Shown: positions 1-11,934 of the stretch, piece after piece
Layout of the letters: each line of letters starts with the position of its first letter
How positions within the stretch are numbered: the first letter of the stretch is position 1
Assembly: GCA_950295325.1 (NCBI GenBank)
Contig: OX485803.1
Coordinates: 72,495,554-72,555,553 of the forward strand
DNA: 60,000 bases
Direction of reading: 5' to 3'
Source of the DNA: Polytrichum commune
Lineage: Eukaryota > Streptophyta > Polytrichopsida > Polytrichales > Polytrichaceae
Notes under the pieces: generated by a model
Databases searched by the model: none
Told to the model about the DNA's origin: nothing
The model's input: only the letters and a program-made list of their open reading frames with translations
Translations under genes and position numbers: made by a program

Positions 1-859
1 CTATAAATCTAAATGTTATAAATCTAAATACTATAAATTGAACACTATGAGCTAAGCACTTATCTCTAAGTGCATTAAGTCAAATGCTACATCCCAACAA
101 TCACTCTTAAATGTAAATGTAAACTTGCAATTCCCAACAATACTAGATGCTCCGATACTTCATAAATGTAATTTCTAAATGCAACAAAACTAAATGCTCC
201 AATATTTCATAATCATAACCTTGTAAGTCTAAATAATTATAAGTATGAATATCATGAATTCAAGTACTACAATTTGAAGACTATAAATCACACTCTAAAT
301 TCTTCCAACCCAAGCTACTCCTAACAAGAAGTCAAGCCCGTCTCAAGGCTAACTAGTATTGGTCCTTCATCCTAAAACCGTGCACACACATGTGCTCCTA
401 TCTTGCTTCCTACACACCTACGCTTATAACACGTGGGGTGCCAAGGAGCACGAAGGAAAGAAGAAGAGAGAGGGAAAAATGAGGGCTTATATAGTGAGTT
501 GAGAGGGAGTAGGTGAGCACCCCCAAGGCTCAAGATAAGCCTTTTGTGATCCTCCCCTACTTTGTAGGCTCTCATCTTATCTTCCAAGCCTTTGTCCCTC
601 AAACGAACAACATAGATTCTAATTCAAACATTTAACTCAAGGAACTACCCTTGGTTCTCCACCTACTACGCTCATCAACTAAGGAACTTCCTCACACTAC
701 TAATCTTCTAATCAATCCACTCCACACAAGCCTAATGCTTAAACATAATTTCCTTCAAGCTTCATTCTTTTTATATTTTTGTGAATAATCAATAAACATT
801 AAAACATAACTTCTAATGGTCTCGAAGAATTAAGAACACATGTGAGCACCATTTTGGGC
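1..859. other. AT-rich intergenic stretch
   Basis: I see no supportable gene here. The first 330 bases repeat short AT-rich phrases such as ctaaatgctcc and ataaatctaaat. Bases 330-600 are less AT-rich and contain a CACGTG-type box near 431, with no open frame that looks coding. It lies downstream of the minus-strand zinc-finger gene. Confidence 0.5.
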
Positions 860-2379
860 TCACAATAGGGTTGGGATCAAGGGACACATATTACAAAACA
901 TAATTGAACAATCAACATGTCTAAAAGTTCCTTTAATATGTAGAGTTTTACCATTTTTCTCTATGTGCTGTGAATAATGCGGGTCAAGATACCACAAGGT
1001 TCCTACATAAAGATCATTTAATAGCAAGCTACAATCTACCATCTCATTATTGATAACTAATGAATTGTTGTAGAATCCATGACAAATATTAATTTCCATA
1101 TAATTCAATAACACATGATGTGGAATATCATTAGGTTTAGGAATATATAACGGAGGATACTCAGCTGCTCCAGATCTAACCCCTTTTGCGAGAGAGGCAA
1201 CAATGGTAAGTTGGTTACCTTGTGCACCAACAACATTCTTGTTCTTCATTGCTTGTATATGTGTTGCTCCATTCATGTGAACACTGATTGTATTACCTTG
1301 TCCAAACTTGCCTTGGTAATCACATATTATGCATCTCCAATTATTTTCATCGATCATTAAAGCCCCTAAGACATAGCACCACAACTTTGTTAAAATTATA
1401 TATATATATAATTACATAAAAACATATCCAAAATTAAAGTAAATAAAAAATTACCTTGAGATGAATGTTTTACAATCCAAGACCTTCTCTTCAATTCAGT
1501 AGATTCAGCAGTTATAGTAGCTTTCATGTTGGAGTCAATTAGTTTTCTTTGTTCCAAGAAAGCCATCTCATGCTTTGATTTACTGATAGAAACTCCACGT
1601 CTTAGAGGTAATTTAGGCTGGAGATGAATCTCAAAGTTAGACAAGTTAAATGACTTTCCTGGGTTAATGCACATCTCCTTCTGACATGGATTACACCAAA
1701 TTATCCAAGTTGACAAACCCTTCTTCACATCTTTGGAAAGGCGTGAAACAAACTTACCAAAGTCACATTCAGGATATTTCTTTATTAATAATTCCCAATT
1801 TTTCTTTAGTTTTTTGGAAATATCAATCATATCAACATCCAAGTTATCACAAGCATTGTTGTCAATAAGTTCGGAGCTAGTCTTACCCACAGGAAATTCC
1901 AATTTAACCTTGACAGAAGAAAGTGTAGTAACATTAACATTGGGTACAATATTATTTACTTTCAACTTTTTGGATAGAGATTCTTTCAAACATTCATCAT
2001 CATCATCATCAATGAACATAATATCACCCTGCGATGAAGGAACGGTGTTAAGAACTGAATTTTGTGTGACCTTATTTGAACATGATGGTGACATTGATGG
2101 TGGAGGCTTATGTAATGATCTGTGGCACCCACATGCACCACATTTACGGGCATTGGCTTCATCAGGATAGAACAATTGGCAACCATCTACCTCACCATCA
2201 TGTTTTTTTACACAAACACCACTATCTGGAGGTATATTGTAAATTACGCGATGAAAACTTCTATGACAAGTGCAGCAATCACAAAGCAAAGGGTTTTCAT
2301 TTGAAGGGTCAAACAACAAACAACCATCCCCATTGCAGACTGTGAGGCACTTGCACTCTAGGAATTTAACATGATCCAT
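860..2379 (-). CDS. Two-exon cysteine-rich zinc-finger protein with ZF-HD-like motifs
   Basis: Exon 1 runs from ATG at 2379 to 1455. An 89-bp GT-AG intron (1454-1366) joins in phase to exon 2 (1365-860), giving about 476 residues. The N-terminus has two related Cys/His motifs, ending CDCCTCHRSFHR and CGACGCHRSLHK. The second, with a preceding DGCQLF, resembles the zinc-finger dimerisation domain of plant ZF-HD proteins; no homeodomain is visible. An acidic Asp-rich stretch follows near residue 125. Exon 2 begins with WRCIICDYQG and an H-x5-H pair, reading as a separate C2H2/BED-like finger. A DNA- or protein-binding nuclear role is inferred. It could instead be a domesticated transposon protein. 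Confidence 0.6.
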
Positions 2380-3048
2380 AGAGGATCACCAAAATGTAGC
2401 ACACCAGTAAAACCACAACATCTGCATCATCACAAACAAATAGATATAAGAATACAATGGATCATATTATAGAAATATTAAATCAGATGGGACCAAATTT
2501 TATATCACCAGAAACAATGAAGAACACCTTTTGAATTTGTTTTAAGACAACTAGATTTGAACAAAAAGAAAGCCACTTAGGACCTAATCAAAACCACTAA
2601 AAATCGATGAGGCCTGAAGTTAAGATTACACATTTTGTATGCAGCCATGAAATTTCAAGAAGGCAGACAAATTGTTCAACATTTCACAAGAATGTAGACA
2701 ATATACATCAAATCAATCAAGGAAAATCGCTAGATTTCAACATGTAAGCAACTGCACTTGGAAACATAAGGATCTCAATAGATTATGCCCAAAGATCTGT
2801 GACAAAACCAATACCAAGTGCTAAGGAAATCTTGAGAGAATGCAACCATTTATACCACTGTCCTTTACATTGTCAAAGTTTAAGTTAGAAAAGAAGGGGC
2901 TGGCTAGGGTGCTCAGTGATAGTGACCAACAACGAACACAGAGAATTGACTGCTAGTTACCGATGAACTGGTTGAAGTCAACCAACAACCACTTCAAGTT
3001 CCAAGACGGCAGACAAACTATGCAGGACCTAAAATCAATCAAGGAAAA
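2380..3048. other. Intergenic stretch with short dispersed repeats
   Basis: No coding frame is supportable. A phrase containing aaggcagacaaa and aatcaatcaaggaaaatc occurs near 2655-2730 and again near 2985-3050; a weaker relative lies near 6250-6330. This suggests a small dispersed repeat of unknown type. Confidence 0.4.
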
Positions 3049-3519
3049 TCAAAAAGGGTGAAGCTTAAAAAGGGGGCAGCTGAAATCCTCATAGTTGGGC
3101 TCCATGGTAAGAAGGACGCCCATATCACCATTCATAAATGCCTGTCTAAGAGTGACAGAATCAAAATCATCTTAATAATACTAATCAACTAATATCACTA
3201 ATCAACTAATAGCTCAAAGTAGAAGAGTTGTAACAAGTTGAATTCCAACAGTTCCAACACCCCTCACATATTTTACACCCACAACCTTTCCTTATAAAAG
3301 CCTGGATTTCCAGGTTACCTGAGTGGGAATTTGACACGCGTGAATACAGCTGCCTGCGCACTTTGTCTCATCTAAATACTTGCACTTCTGCACCAGCACC
3401 TGACAAAGCACATCACTAGGGTCAACCTCAGGACAAGGAGACTTCTTCATAAAACTCAAATTGTAATCAACCTCTTGCCACAAAACAGCTAAGTTTCGAA
3501 ATGCTTCCCTAATTACCAT
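3049..3519 (-). CDS. D27: DWARF27-like (DUF4033) beta-carotene isomerase family, C-terminal exons
   Basis: Two exons are visible on the minus strand. The first (about 3519 to 3319; it may begin at an AG near 3526) carries VLVQKCKYLDETKC followed by CIHACQIPTQ. This matches the family pattern of a Cys-rich segment ending CK/CQ-LPTQ. A GT-AG intron (3318-3142) is followed in phase by 3141-3049, encoding GDMGVLLTMEPNYEDFSC and a stop. That is the family's MGVPLLMEPNF-D-SC segment. Family members isomerise carotenoids in plastids, the first step toward strigolactones. The N-terminal exons and transit peptide are not visible upstream, so this is a partial gene, a remnant, or a gene with distant exons. 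Identification rests on two collinear motifs. Confidence 0.7.
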
Positions 3520-3914
3520 CGACTAGATCCTGACATTGAACATGTCATATACTTATACTTATATAGGATTATATTCATCTCTCTGAAATACTAAAATCAT
3601 AGGACAAATTGTGCATAAAACAGAAATGCAAGGCAAAATCACAGGGGGAGGGGATTTCACTCCCCTGTAATTTAAGAAATCAACGCACATGCACTTCCGA
3701 TAGCAATCACTAGATCAGGGAGTTCCGATTCTCTCAATCTTCTTTTTGTTTATGTTTCATTATAGCATTGCTAATTTCAAGACAACTATACCACGTACAC
3801 TGAAGGGTCGATAAACTATTCACACAACCCTGAAACTTGATGAAAATATACAATATCTAATCTAGAGTTCATTCTAAGACATGAACCACCCCTCCATCAG
3901 CTATTAAAGATCAG

Positions 3915-5040
3915 GATTATTCTGCAAATTCCTGTAGATCGATCAGTAATTGTCCCTAAGTCTCAACTTTGAACGGGCTAATGCTCAAACTCAACCAAGT
4001 TCATCTGTAACTAGCTGTTGGTTCATTGATCCTAAGCAGCGCATTCTTACAGGCATTTCAACCAACCAACCAAGGTGCATGCACAGGGAGTTTGAATCTA
4101 CACACGTTCATCCAAAGTTCGCCTCATTCACCTCAATCGCCTTAATTGTTCGTGCCACAAGAGCTCTGCATATTAAAGGAACACTCTACAAATTAAAGGA
4201 ATATTCTGTAAATTCAAGTAGATTGATCAGTAACTGTTCAAACTGAACTCCCGAATTTGAACTGGTTAATGCTCAAACTCAACCAAGTTCATCTGTAACT
4301 AGCTGTCGGTTCATTGATCCTAAGCAGCGCATTCTCATAGGCAATTCAACAACCAACCAACGTGCACGCATTGGGGAGTTTGTTCCGTTTACACACGTTC
4401 ATTCAAAGTTCGCCCATTTGCCTTAATTGTTCGTGCCACAAGAGCTCTGCATATTAAAGGAACACTCTACAAATTAAAGGAATATTTTGTAAATTATAGG
4501 AAATTTCTGCAAATTAAAGTAGATCGATCAGTAATTGTCATGAAGTCTCGACTTTGAACCGGCTAATGCTCAAACTCAACCAAGTTCATCTGTTAACTAG
4601 CTATCGGTTCATTGATCCCAAGTGCATTCTTACAGGCATTTCAATCAACCAACCAACCAAGGTGCACGCACAGGGAGTTTGAATTTACACACGTTCATTC
4701 AAAGTTCGCCTCATTCGCCTTAATTGTTTGTGCCACAAGAGCTCTGCAAATTATAGGAACATTCTACAATTTAAAGGAATATCCCGTAAATTCCTGCAGA
4801 CCGATCAGTAACTGTTCAAACTGAAGTCCCGACTTTTAACCACTTAATGCTCAAACTCAACCGGTTCATCTGTAACTAGCTGTTGGTTTCATTGATCCTA
4901 ATAAGCGCATTCTTACAGGCAATTCAACTAACTAACCAAGGCGCACGCACAGGGAGTTTGAATTTTACACACGCATGCTCATTGAAAACATTGAGCTCGA
5001 AGTCTCCACACCTAACAAGTTCTGTAGTCGAAGGACCCAT
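3915..5040. repeat. Tandem repeat, about four ~300-bp units
   Basis: A unit containing gatcgatcagtaactgt, ctcaaactcaaccaagttc, ttcattgatcctaag, cagggagtttgaat and cacaagagctctgca recurs near 3930, 4225, 4520 and 4805. Units differ by substitutions and small indels, and the last one fades after about 5000. Short open frames within it only follow the repeat period and are not genes. Confidence 0.8.
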
Positions 5041-7203
5041 GCACTTGTACATGAAAAAGGTCAAGGTCCGAAAATTCGGACACATTACCTCTGTTCGGTG
5101 ATCTACGGCAGTCACTTGGAGACATATGCTTCCCGCTTGCACGCATTACATGTGTTGCCCTTGGCCTCAATCCATGTAGATCACATGTTTGCTTAGAGAT
5201 GAAGGGCTAGCTAATCCTCTCTTCCTTCAGGGTCTCCTCTCCTGGTCCGTTTACAGATGATTGAATGTAGGCTGCAGATAGTGGGAGCAAAGGATTAGCT
5301 GAGAAACACCGACTCGAACCTAACTTTACCACATTTCTTCACGGAGCATATACTACCAAAACAAAGAAAACCGCATAACGCTCATCTTAGCTGGTAAATC
5401 AACACACTCCCAATCCTGCACAATCGATCTCGGACCTCAACCCCGACCACCTTCGCGGTGCACAGATAAGATCCACAATGAAACCACATACCCTAGCGGG
5501 TGGGATGCACATGCCTCCCGGGACCTGACGACACAATCCTCACACCGTCATCATCCGCCAGCACACCAAGAACAAGAAGCTCACACACACACGACCAACA
5601 TCCATCCGATCCAACAACCACCCAGCCCAACTGGAAAGTGCTCTTCCCAGGATTCGTGCTCTAGTCCGGGCAGCCCTGCATGCACACCTGAATAGCAGTT
5701 CATGCCATGCTCATCAGTTTCTAGTACTGCACAAGCTTCTTAGTAAACATAATTCAAGCGTAGAATGAATGATTTGAATCGTAGAGTCTATGACCAATAA
5801 GTGTACAATAAGTGAACTGTAAGTCCTAAAAATCTGAAGATGGTGGTAGGAAAAGTGCACCCAGCTTCTGGTCATACATAAACTCAAAAAAATACTTGCA
5901 ACAATAGAAGGGGGAGGGACAGAGTTCATTCTATCGAGATGTTATCTTTGTTCCATTGCGTAAACGAAATTTCTAATATATGTTCCTCTTATGATACACT
6001 GCAACTGGTCAGATTGACCCTGCAGATAAATTATCATCCAAGCACAGATCCCTAATTCTGTTTCATAACAAGTGTTACTTTACCCTCAAACCCAAAGTAA
6101 TATACGACCTGCAAAGCTTGCGGAGTACTAGAAGAATAACATGGATGCATTGAACTTAATTGCAGCAGTACAGGATTTGGAAAGCAACAACCGGAGGCGC
6201 CGCAACGCTCAAGCATGTATACCTCCTACACCAAGCCCTGCTAGTATCCGATGAACTACTTGAGTTTGACCAACAACCACTTCACATTTCAAGAGTCCAA
6301 ACAAACTATTGAGCACTTCAAAGGCGTTTAGATAACATACTTGGTATTTTTTCTCTCCCTTATACCAAAATGTTGGGTGATGTGTGGCGATCGCAAGGAG
6401 CAAAAACTATAGAACCTTCGCGAACTACAAACCTATTCCACAAACAAAATATGAGAAAACAAAACCCTTAACATGATCTTACTTTGATTCTTTGAATGCC
6501 AAGGATGACCCTCCCAAATGAGCACAAGCACACTCCAAAGCGACGACACAAAGGCTCCAAAGCAAAGCCGCACACTCCAAAGCAAAGACACAAAGGCTCC
6601 AAAACCGAATACAAAAGCTTCAAAGCGAATATATAGAAGCCTCAAACCAAAGCAAATCCTAAACCCTAAACCGGGAACCCATGATATTTTGAAATACCCC
6701 ATGATACCTTTGAGTAGTCGGGGCACCATATGATGTATATGGTCTTAAAAATACATACCTCAACTGTATCCTAACACAAATCATTAGTTTTCTACCCCAA
6801 CAGTTAGACTAGCAAGTTGCCTATACATATTTTAAAATAATCCACACGAATATTTGCCTCCCATTAAAATTATAAGCCACAAATAGTTGCCTCCCATTAA
6901 AATTATAAGTCATTCACAATGTTAAAATTTTATTAAAAAGTCCAAAAAGTTGGATAGTTTGACCTATGGTACCTGTATTAAAAAAATTCATATAATTAGG
7001 TTTTTAATGCAATTATATGCTTCAAAATATATTCATTTCCTATATATAATTACATTTTTGGATTCCTTGTTAGAAGGGCTACAAGAGTTTCCTACATTAA
7101 AACAAATTGTATCACTCAATATTGGACTAAAACGCATTATAAGTGATTATAATCAGGTTCATATAATATGGGAGTTGCCGCCCCGGGACTTGACCATTCG
7201 CAC
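5041..7203. other. Non-coding stretch, no gene seen
   Basis: No convincing coding frame on either strand. A short local repetition of ccaaagc / acaaaggctcc occurs at 6530-6610. The region from 6730 to 7170 is AT-rich. Nothing else is supportable. Confidence 0.4.
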
Positions 7204-8139
7204 GCGCAGGGTTGTCTATTGTATCGTGACGGAGGCTAATCTCGGCATAATGTCGTGCCGTCACGACATTATGCCGGATGTTGTCTTTATCCTGACGGAC
7301 TTGAATTTTACCGAATTCTGTGTGTAATTACATTACCCCATTTCGGACACGTAGGATGTAAGATGTCCACGTGTGATGACATGTCAGCAAAGTAGAGGTA
7401 AAGTGGGGAAAAAATTACTAGCGCCCGTCCGCCCCCGTTCCCGCCCCCGTTCCCGCCCCCGTTCCCGCCCCCGTCCGCCCCCGTTCCCAACCCCTGTCCG
7501 CCCCCATTCCCTCCCCCGTCCAAAAAAAAAAACAAAACCCCATTCCCCCCCCCCCCCCCCGTCCGCCCCCGTTCCCTCCCCCATCCAAAAAAAAAAAAAA
7601 AAAAACCCCGTTCCCTCCCCCGTCCGCTCCGTTTCCCCCCCCCCCATCCGCCCCCGTTTCCGACCCCCGTCCAAACAAAACAAAACAAAACAAAAAAAAG
7701 TTCCCGACCCGTCCGCCCCCGTTCCTTCCCCCGTCCGCTCCGTTCCCTCCCCCGTCCGCCCTGTTCCCACCCCCGTCCGCCCCCGTTCCCGACCCCGTCC
7801 GCCCCGTTCCCGCCCCCGTCCGCCCCGTTCCCGCCCCCCCCCCCCCCCCGTCCGCCCCACACCCTCCTTAGTCATATTTTACTACTTTGATTTTAACAGA
7901 ATGATAAACATAATGGCAAAATGGTTTACCTGGCGCTAGGCATATCCACATCCACGTCGGCCTTTTCTACCACATAGGACGCCACCTTGGCAAGAAGGTA
8001 AGTATTTTACCCATCCTACTAGCTTCCCCTAGGTTGACCCTACGTGGACCCTATTGTGTCGTGACGGAGGGGTCCGTCACGACACGACACGTCATGACGG
8101 CACGACACCGTCATAACGGCGGGATAGACAACCCTGCGC
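7204..8139. mobile_element. Foldback / TIR element of 936 bp
   Basis: The ends are a perfect 16-bp inverted repeat: gcgcagggttgtctat at 7204-7219 and its complement at 8124-8139. Inside both ends are further inverted motifs built on gtcgtgacgg (7228-7275 and 8055-8120), so each arm could form hairpins. The centre is a G/C-rich minisatellite. No protein is encoded and I could not settle a target-site duplication. It looks like a non-autonomous DNA element. Confidence 0.6.
7421..7857. repeat. C-rich minisatellite, unit like CCGTCCGCCCCCGTTCCC
   Basis: Roughly 18-bp and shorter units of ccgtccgcccccgttccc alternate with runs of A and C. The complementary strand has closely spaced G runs, so quadruplex potential is plausible. 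Long Pro/Arg- or Gly-rich open frames here follow from the repeat and are not genes. Confidence 0.85.
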
Positions 8140-9733
8140 ACATGGCACCCATTGCCCCGCAATGTAAATCTCAAAACACACAAATTTTATTCAATTGGCA
8201 TAAGGTTGAAGTATTAAAAAATACTCCATAACCCCATGGTCAATTCCACCCCAAATCACCCAACAATTCCTTAAACCCTACCCCTAACTATGATTAACCA
8301 ACTAATCCTAACTATGTCCTAATTGCATCATGGCCATGCCAGTTATGCCTTTAGTCTCTTTCTACCCTCCCCATTAATTTAGCTACAGTCCCCCATCCAT
8401 ATAATGGGCAGCCACCGGTCGCTTATCGGCAGCTGCCTCAACCTTCGTTATTCCAGCAGCCTGCTGCAAGGCAGCCAGCCGAGACCCACATTAGAGCCTC
8501 ACTTCTAACACAGGCCAACTCCGAGGACATCTCCTGCTCGGCACACCCTGGGCCTCTCGGTATTGACAGTTGGGGACCGGTTAATGTACTGGAGACAACA
8601 TTGCCTCCGAGGTCACCCCCTAGCTCAACCTCTGAACTCGTTTCTGTTCACCCAACTTCGTCACTGGATGCCCATAGAAGTTAAAGCTCATTAATGCCAC
8701 AGTTCCTCTTGCTCACACTCCTACTCCAACTGTGTCCTCGCCACATTACCGATTCAATTTCCTTTGGCACTCTGTTGTTGTAGATCTGGGCAGCATTGCC
8801 GGATCTCTCATCCATGGTTGAAGTGTTTGGTGCAGCTGGGCAAAGAATTGGGAGCGCCTCTGCTAGTCAGCCATCTTTGGCGACTGCTTGGATTCACACA
8901 TTTACTGGGTGTGCTCCATCGAGGGGGGGGGGCTTCCAAGCACCTCGCCGGAAACAATCACCGAACCCTCAGCAGCTAACTTTTCTCTGCCAACCCTTCA
9001 GGGCAACCAACTGCGCACTTAGCCTCCGGTCGCCAAATCCTCCTCGTTGAATTCCCCAGCTCTTTAGCCCGAAAGAGCCCTTGACCGGAGCTGAGCTTCC
9101 GTTGTGTTTTTACCTTTTCCTCCCAACCATTATGCCTTTGCTCTCCTGGAAGCTCTCTCGCACGCCACTACCCACACCGAAGTACTCCTTACATCCACCC
9201 CGCAACTGCCAGCCTCCTGCTGGCTAAAACCATCCTTGTGCGTCATAAAAAAATGAATTGTGACAAAGGCACTGCCCACTGTCGCCACTCCTCCTTGAGT
9301 TCGGTTGAGAGAGTGAGTGAGAGCCCCATTCCAGCTCCCTTCCGGACCCCCCTTGGAGAACGCCCGGAAATCCAGTAGTGATAGGAGTCCCGCACTCGGA
9401 CCTTCCCAGATTTGAATTTTTTCATCATTCCACCTACGGGACTCCCCTTAAATGAACACCAATTCAAACCTAATCAAACAATATCTTGGCCTCCCGCCGT
9501 CGAGTTTGAGAGTCACAAGAATTTACACGAACTAAATGCATGTTTTTAATCTTTTTCTCTAATTTCATACAATCACGCAACTTAACTTAACTAACTTGAG
9601 TTGTGAAATTTCAATACTTTCTAGCTTTAAAACCAACTTGCCGAAATGGTAACATTGTAGTCTTGGGGTTTCTAAATGTTAATTTAAAATGCGAGCACAA
9701 TATTGGGCTCACACCGTTAAGAAACTTTTTATC
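8140..9733. other. Non-coding stretch, no gene seen
   Basis: Low-complexity and moderately GC-rich sequence without a supportable gene. The open frames at 8764-9050 overlap in two phases and show no recognisable domain. Short poly-G and poly-A tracts are present. Confidence 0.4.
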
Positions 9734-10282
9734 CCTCTACCAAGAGTTGGGGCCAAGTAGACATTTTTTTTTAGCCATTGTACCTCGAAGCCCCTAGCAG
9801 CTTTAGAACACCATAACTTCCTTGTATGATGTCTGATCTAACAAGCAACCCTTCATCATCATTTGCACTTCACGTAGATGCCGATGGACTCCTCACTTGC
9901 CCTATTTGGACAAGTATAAAGGAAGTTATGTCTGTTCAAACCTTGGCAGTCCCGGGAGCCACTCCCAGGCCACTGTTGTATCAGGGCACTATCCCGAGAC
10001 AACACCCCACTCAAATTGCCATATCTCCTAGCTTACACCTCCGATTGAGGTGTTCTTAAGCATTCTAGAATCCCCACGCTATAAGCTACATATAACCCAT
10101 GGTCTTAACCCTCGTGACTCCTAATATCCGTGGGTGGGAGGCATTCCCAACGCCCGGGGCCTCACCCACAATAGGATCACTTGGGCCCTCTCTCCAACGG
10201 CGCCACAAGTTCCAAGTGTCACTCCGGGGTCCCCCTTGTGCCCATGGCGTTTCAGGCACTCCTCTTGGAGAGGTGTGCGACA
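9734..10282 (-). mobile_element. Truncated relic LTR of the R family
   Basis: In reverse orientation this matches the 5' part of the 974-bp R-family LTR. It runs from ccaagagttggggccaag at 9738, through the gtctgat and gtagatgccgatggactcc segments, to the terminus ...ggtgtgcgaca at 10282. It is clearly more diverged than the other copies and lacks the LTR's 3' ~425 bp. It is the oldest copy in the window. Confidence 0.8.
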
Positions 10283-10785
10283 GTTTCTAAGTTAAACCCA
10301 AATTCTATCCCAATTTTGAAGAGCACACATATGACCAATATGTGTCTACTACAGTACATATGAAACTATAATCATGATAACACAATCCTACCAACTTCTC
10401 ATCCGACATGGCTTGCTTCTTATGCGATCAGAACAATCTTGTCTTTTGCAAAAGTTATGTATTTTTGAGAGATGGACACTGATCCACTATGATCTTTCTG
10501 TGATTTCCATTTGATGAATATGGAATTTGTATCTTATTAACATGAACTGTGCTTTGAATTCACCTTCCACTGGAAGTTATGGTTTGTATTGCAACTTGTG
10601 TAATGCCGAATCACATCTTCATTCCGTGCCATCGGTCAGTAGTACTCCACCCGAAACAGTCAGAAACGAGGGCTAGAAATTGCAAACTTTGGTTCGGACA
10701 AAGCTCTTGCCATATACACTGGCTTTGCATATGTTTCATCTCCAGGACGCAAAATAAACATATAACCTTCATGACAATCCACTAC
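10283..10785. other. Short stretch before H1, no gene seen
   Basis: No supportable coding or RNA gene. It separates the relic LTR from the left end of H1. Confidence 0.4.
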
Positions 10786-11205
10786 TGTCGCGGCCCGCAT
10801 TTTCTTAAACTCTTAAGAAACCTTGTTTTAAGATTAAGGAATAGGTTTGAGCAAGGAAAACATAATAAGTAGACTACTTTATTGGTAGATTGTTAGGTAG
10901 GCTATTTAGAATTGAGGAAGAAAAACTAAAATCCTTAGAGTAGTTAAAAATATCGAATTGAGTTAGTGTTAGGAATTCCGTTTCGACTCGGAAACCTTAG
11001 AGCGGAGCGGACCGCACAGGCGACGGCGGGCCGCAACCACCATGGCCACCCAAACACGGAAGCGGATCGCGGACAAGCCGCTAGCCCTCCGCAAGGTGCA
11101 CGTGGTCACCCCCACTGGTCAGAAATCACATGTCGTAGCACGGTGGTGGCGTATTCATTAAATTAACCTGATAAACGCGTAACACGTCACAGCCGCGCCA
11201 CGACA
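10786..11205 (+). repeat. H1 5' LTR (420 bp)
   Basis: It starts TGTCGCGG and ends CCACGACA, giving the inverted TGTCG...CGACA ends typical of LTRs. A primer-binding site follows nine bases later. The mate LTR is outside the window, so the length rests on the terminal motif and PBS. Confidence 0.65.
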
Positions 11206-11214
11206 TGTGATTTC

Positions 11215-11232
11215 TGGCGCCGCTGCCGGGGA
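11215..11232 (+). other. H1 primer-binding site, Asp tRNA type
   Basis: TGGCGCCGCTGCCGGGGA differs at one base from the usual plant Ty3/gypsy PBS complementary to tRNA-Asp. Its position just after the LTR supports the H1 boundary. Confidence 0.75.
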
Positions 11233-11300
11233 ATCTGTTGTGTTGTTTATGATCAGAGGAGGAGATCGTGTAAATACGGAAGAAGGAATCTGTGATCCGC

Positions 11301-11934
11301 ATGAATCAGGGGGGTCCAAGGGTCCCTGGATTAAGGAGATCAGAGCGGAAGAACAAAGGACAAAGGCGGGCTAGTGAGTTTGTCTCGCTGAGCGTACCGG
11401 TTGTTCCTAAGCAAGAACAAATCGGCACCGACGCGGAGGTGGACGCGGAGGTGGACGCGGTCGTAGTGGAAATTGAAAGCGATCTTGAAGACCAACAACT
11501 TTCCGAATCTAGTGATTCGGACAACGACATCCACAAGATGGCTCCGGTAACGCGTCTCAAGTATTCTAGATTCAAAGGAGATGGTAGCCAAGATGTGGAT
11601 GATTGGTTTGGGGAGTTTGAAGCAACGGCTTTGGCTAACCAAAAGGATGCGCTTTCTAAGCGGAGGATTTTTCAAGGTTTGCTTAAAGGGGAAGCCTTGA
11701 AATGGTTCCAAGATGTATCCGAGACCGTGCGAGCGGATTGGGAGGATTTCACTAACCTCTTCCTCCGCACTTTCCGTGAGGCAGGTGGGGAAGCCCGTGC
11801 CTTGGGGCGGCTTAGCAAGATGACCATGAAGCCACAAGAAACAGTCCGCAGGTATGGGCAAAGAGTGAAGGGGCTTATACAAAAGCTTACCACTGACATC
11901 GCTTAGAGTGTACAAGTGGAATGGTATGTGGCAG
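11301..11934 (+). pseudogene. gag: H1 gag, N-terminal block
   Basis: ATG at 11301 opens a basic N-terminus, then an acidic linker, then a retrotransposon-gag (PF03732-like) capsid region. Recognisable segments are DVDDWFGEFEATA, LKGEALKWFQD and DWEDFTNLFLRTF, about residues 98-165. A TAG at 11904-11906 interrupts the frame near LTTDIA, after which the same frame continues as VQVEWYVA up to the R1 insertion. Gag would form the cytoplasmic particle packaging the element's RNA. The nonsense codon and the insertions make this copy dead. Confidence 0.8.

Noticed and set aside
3950-4824. Small open frames in the 300-bp tandem repeat
   Set aside because: They repeat with the unit and are interrupted differently in each copy.
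7308-7939. Long Gly/Arg- and Pro/Arg-rich open frames on both strands
   Set aside because: They follow the C-rich minisatellite and have no start context or domain; they are composition artefacts.
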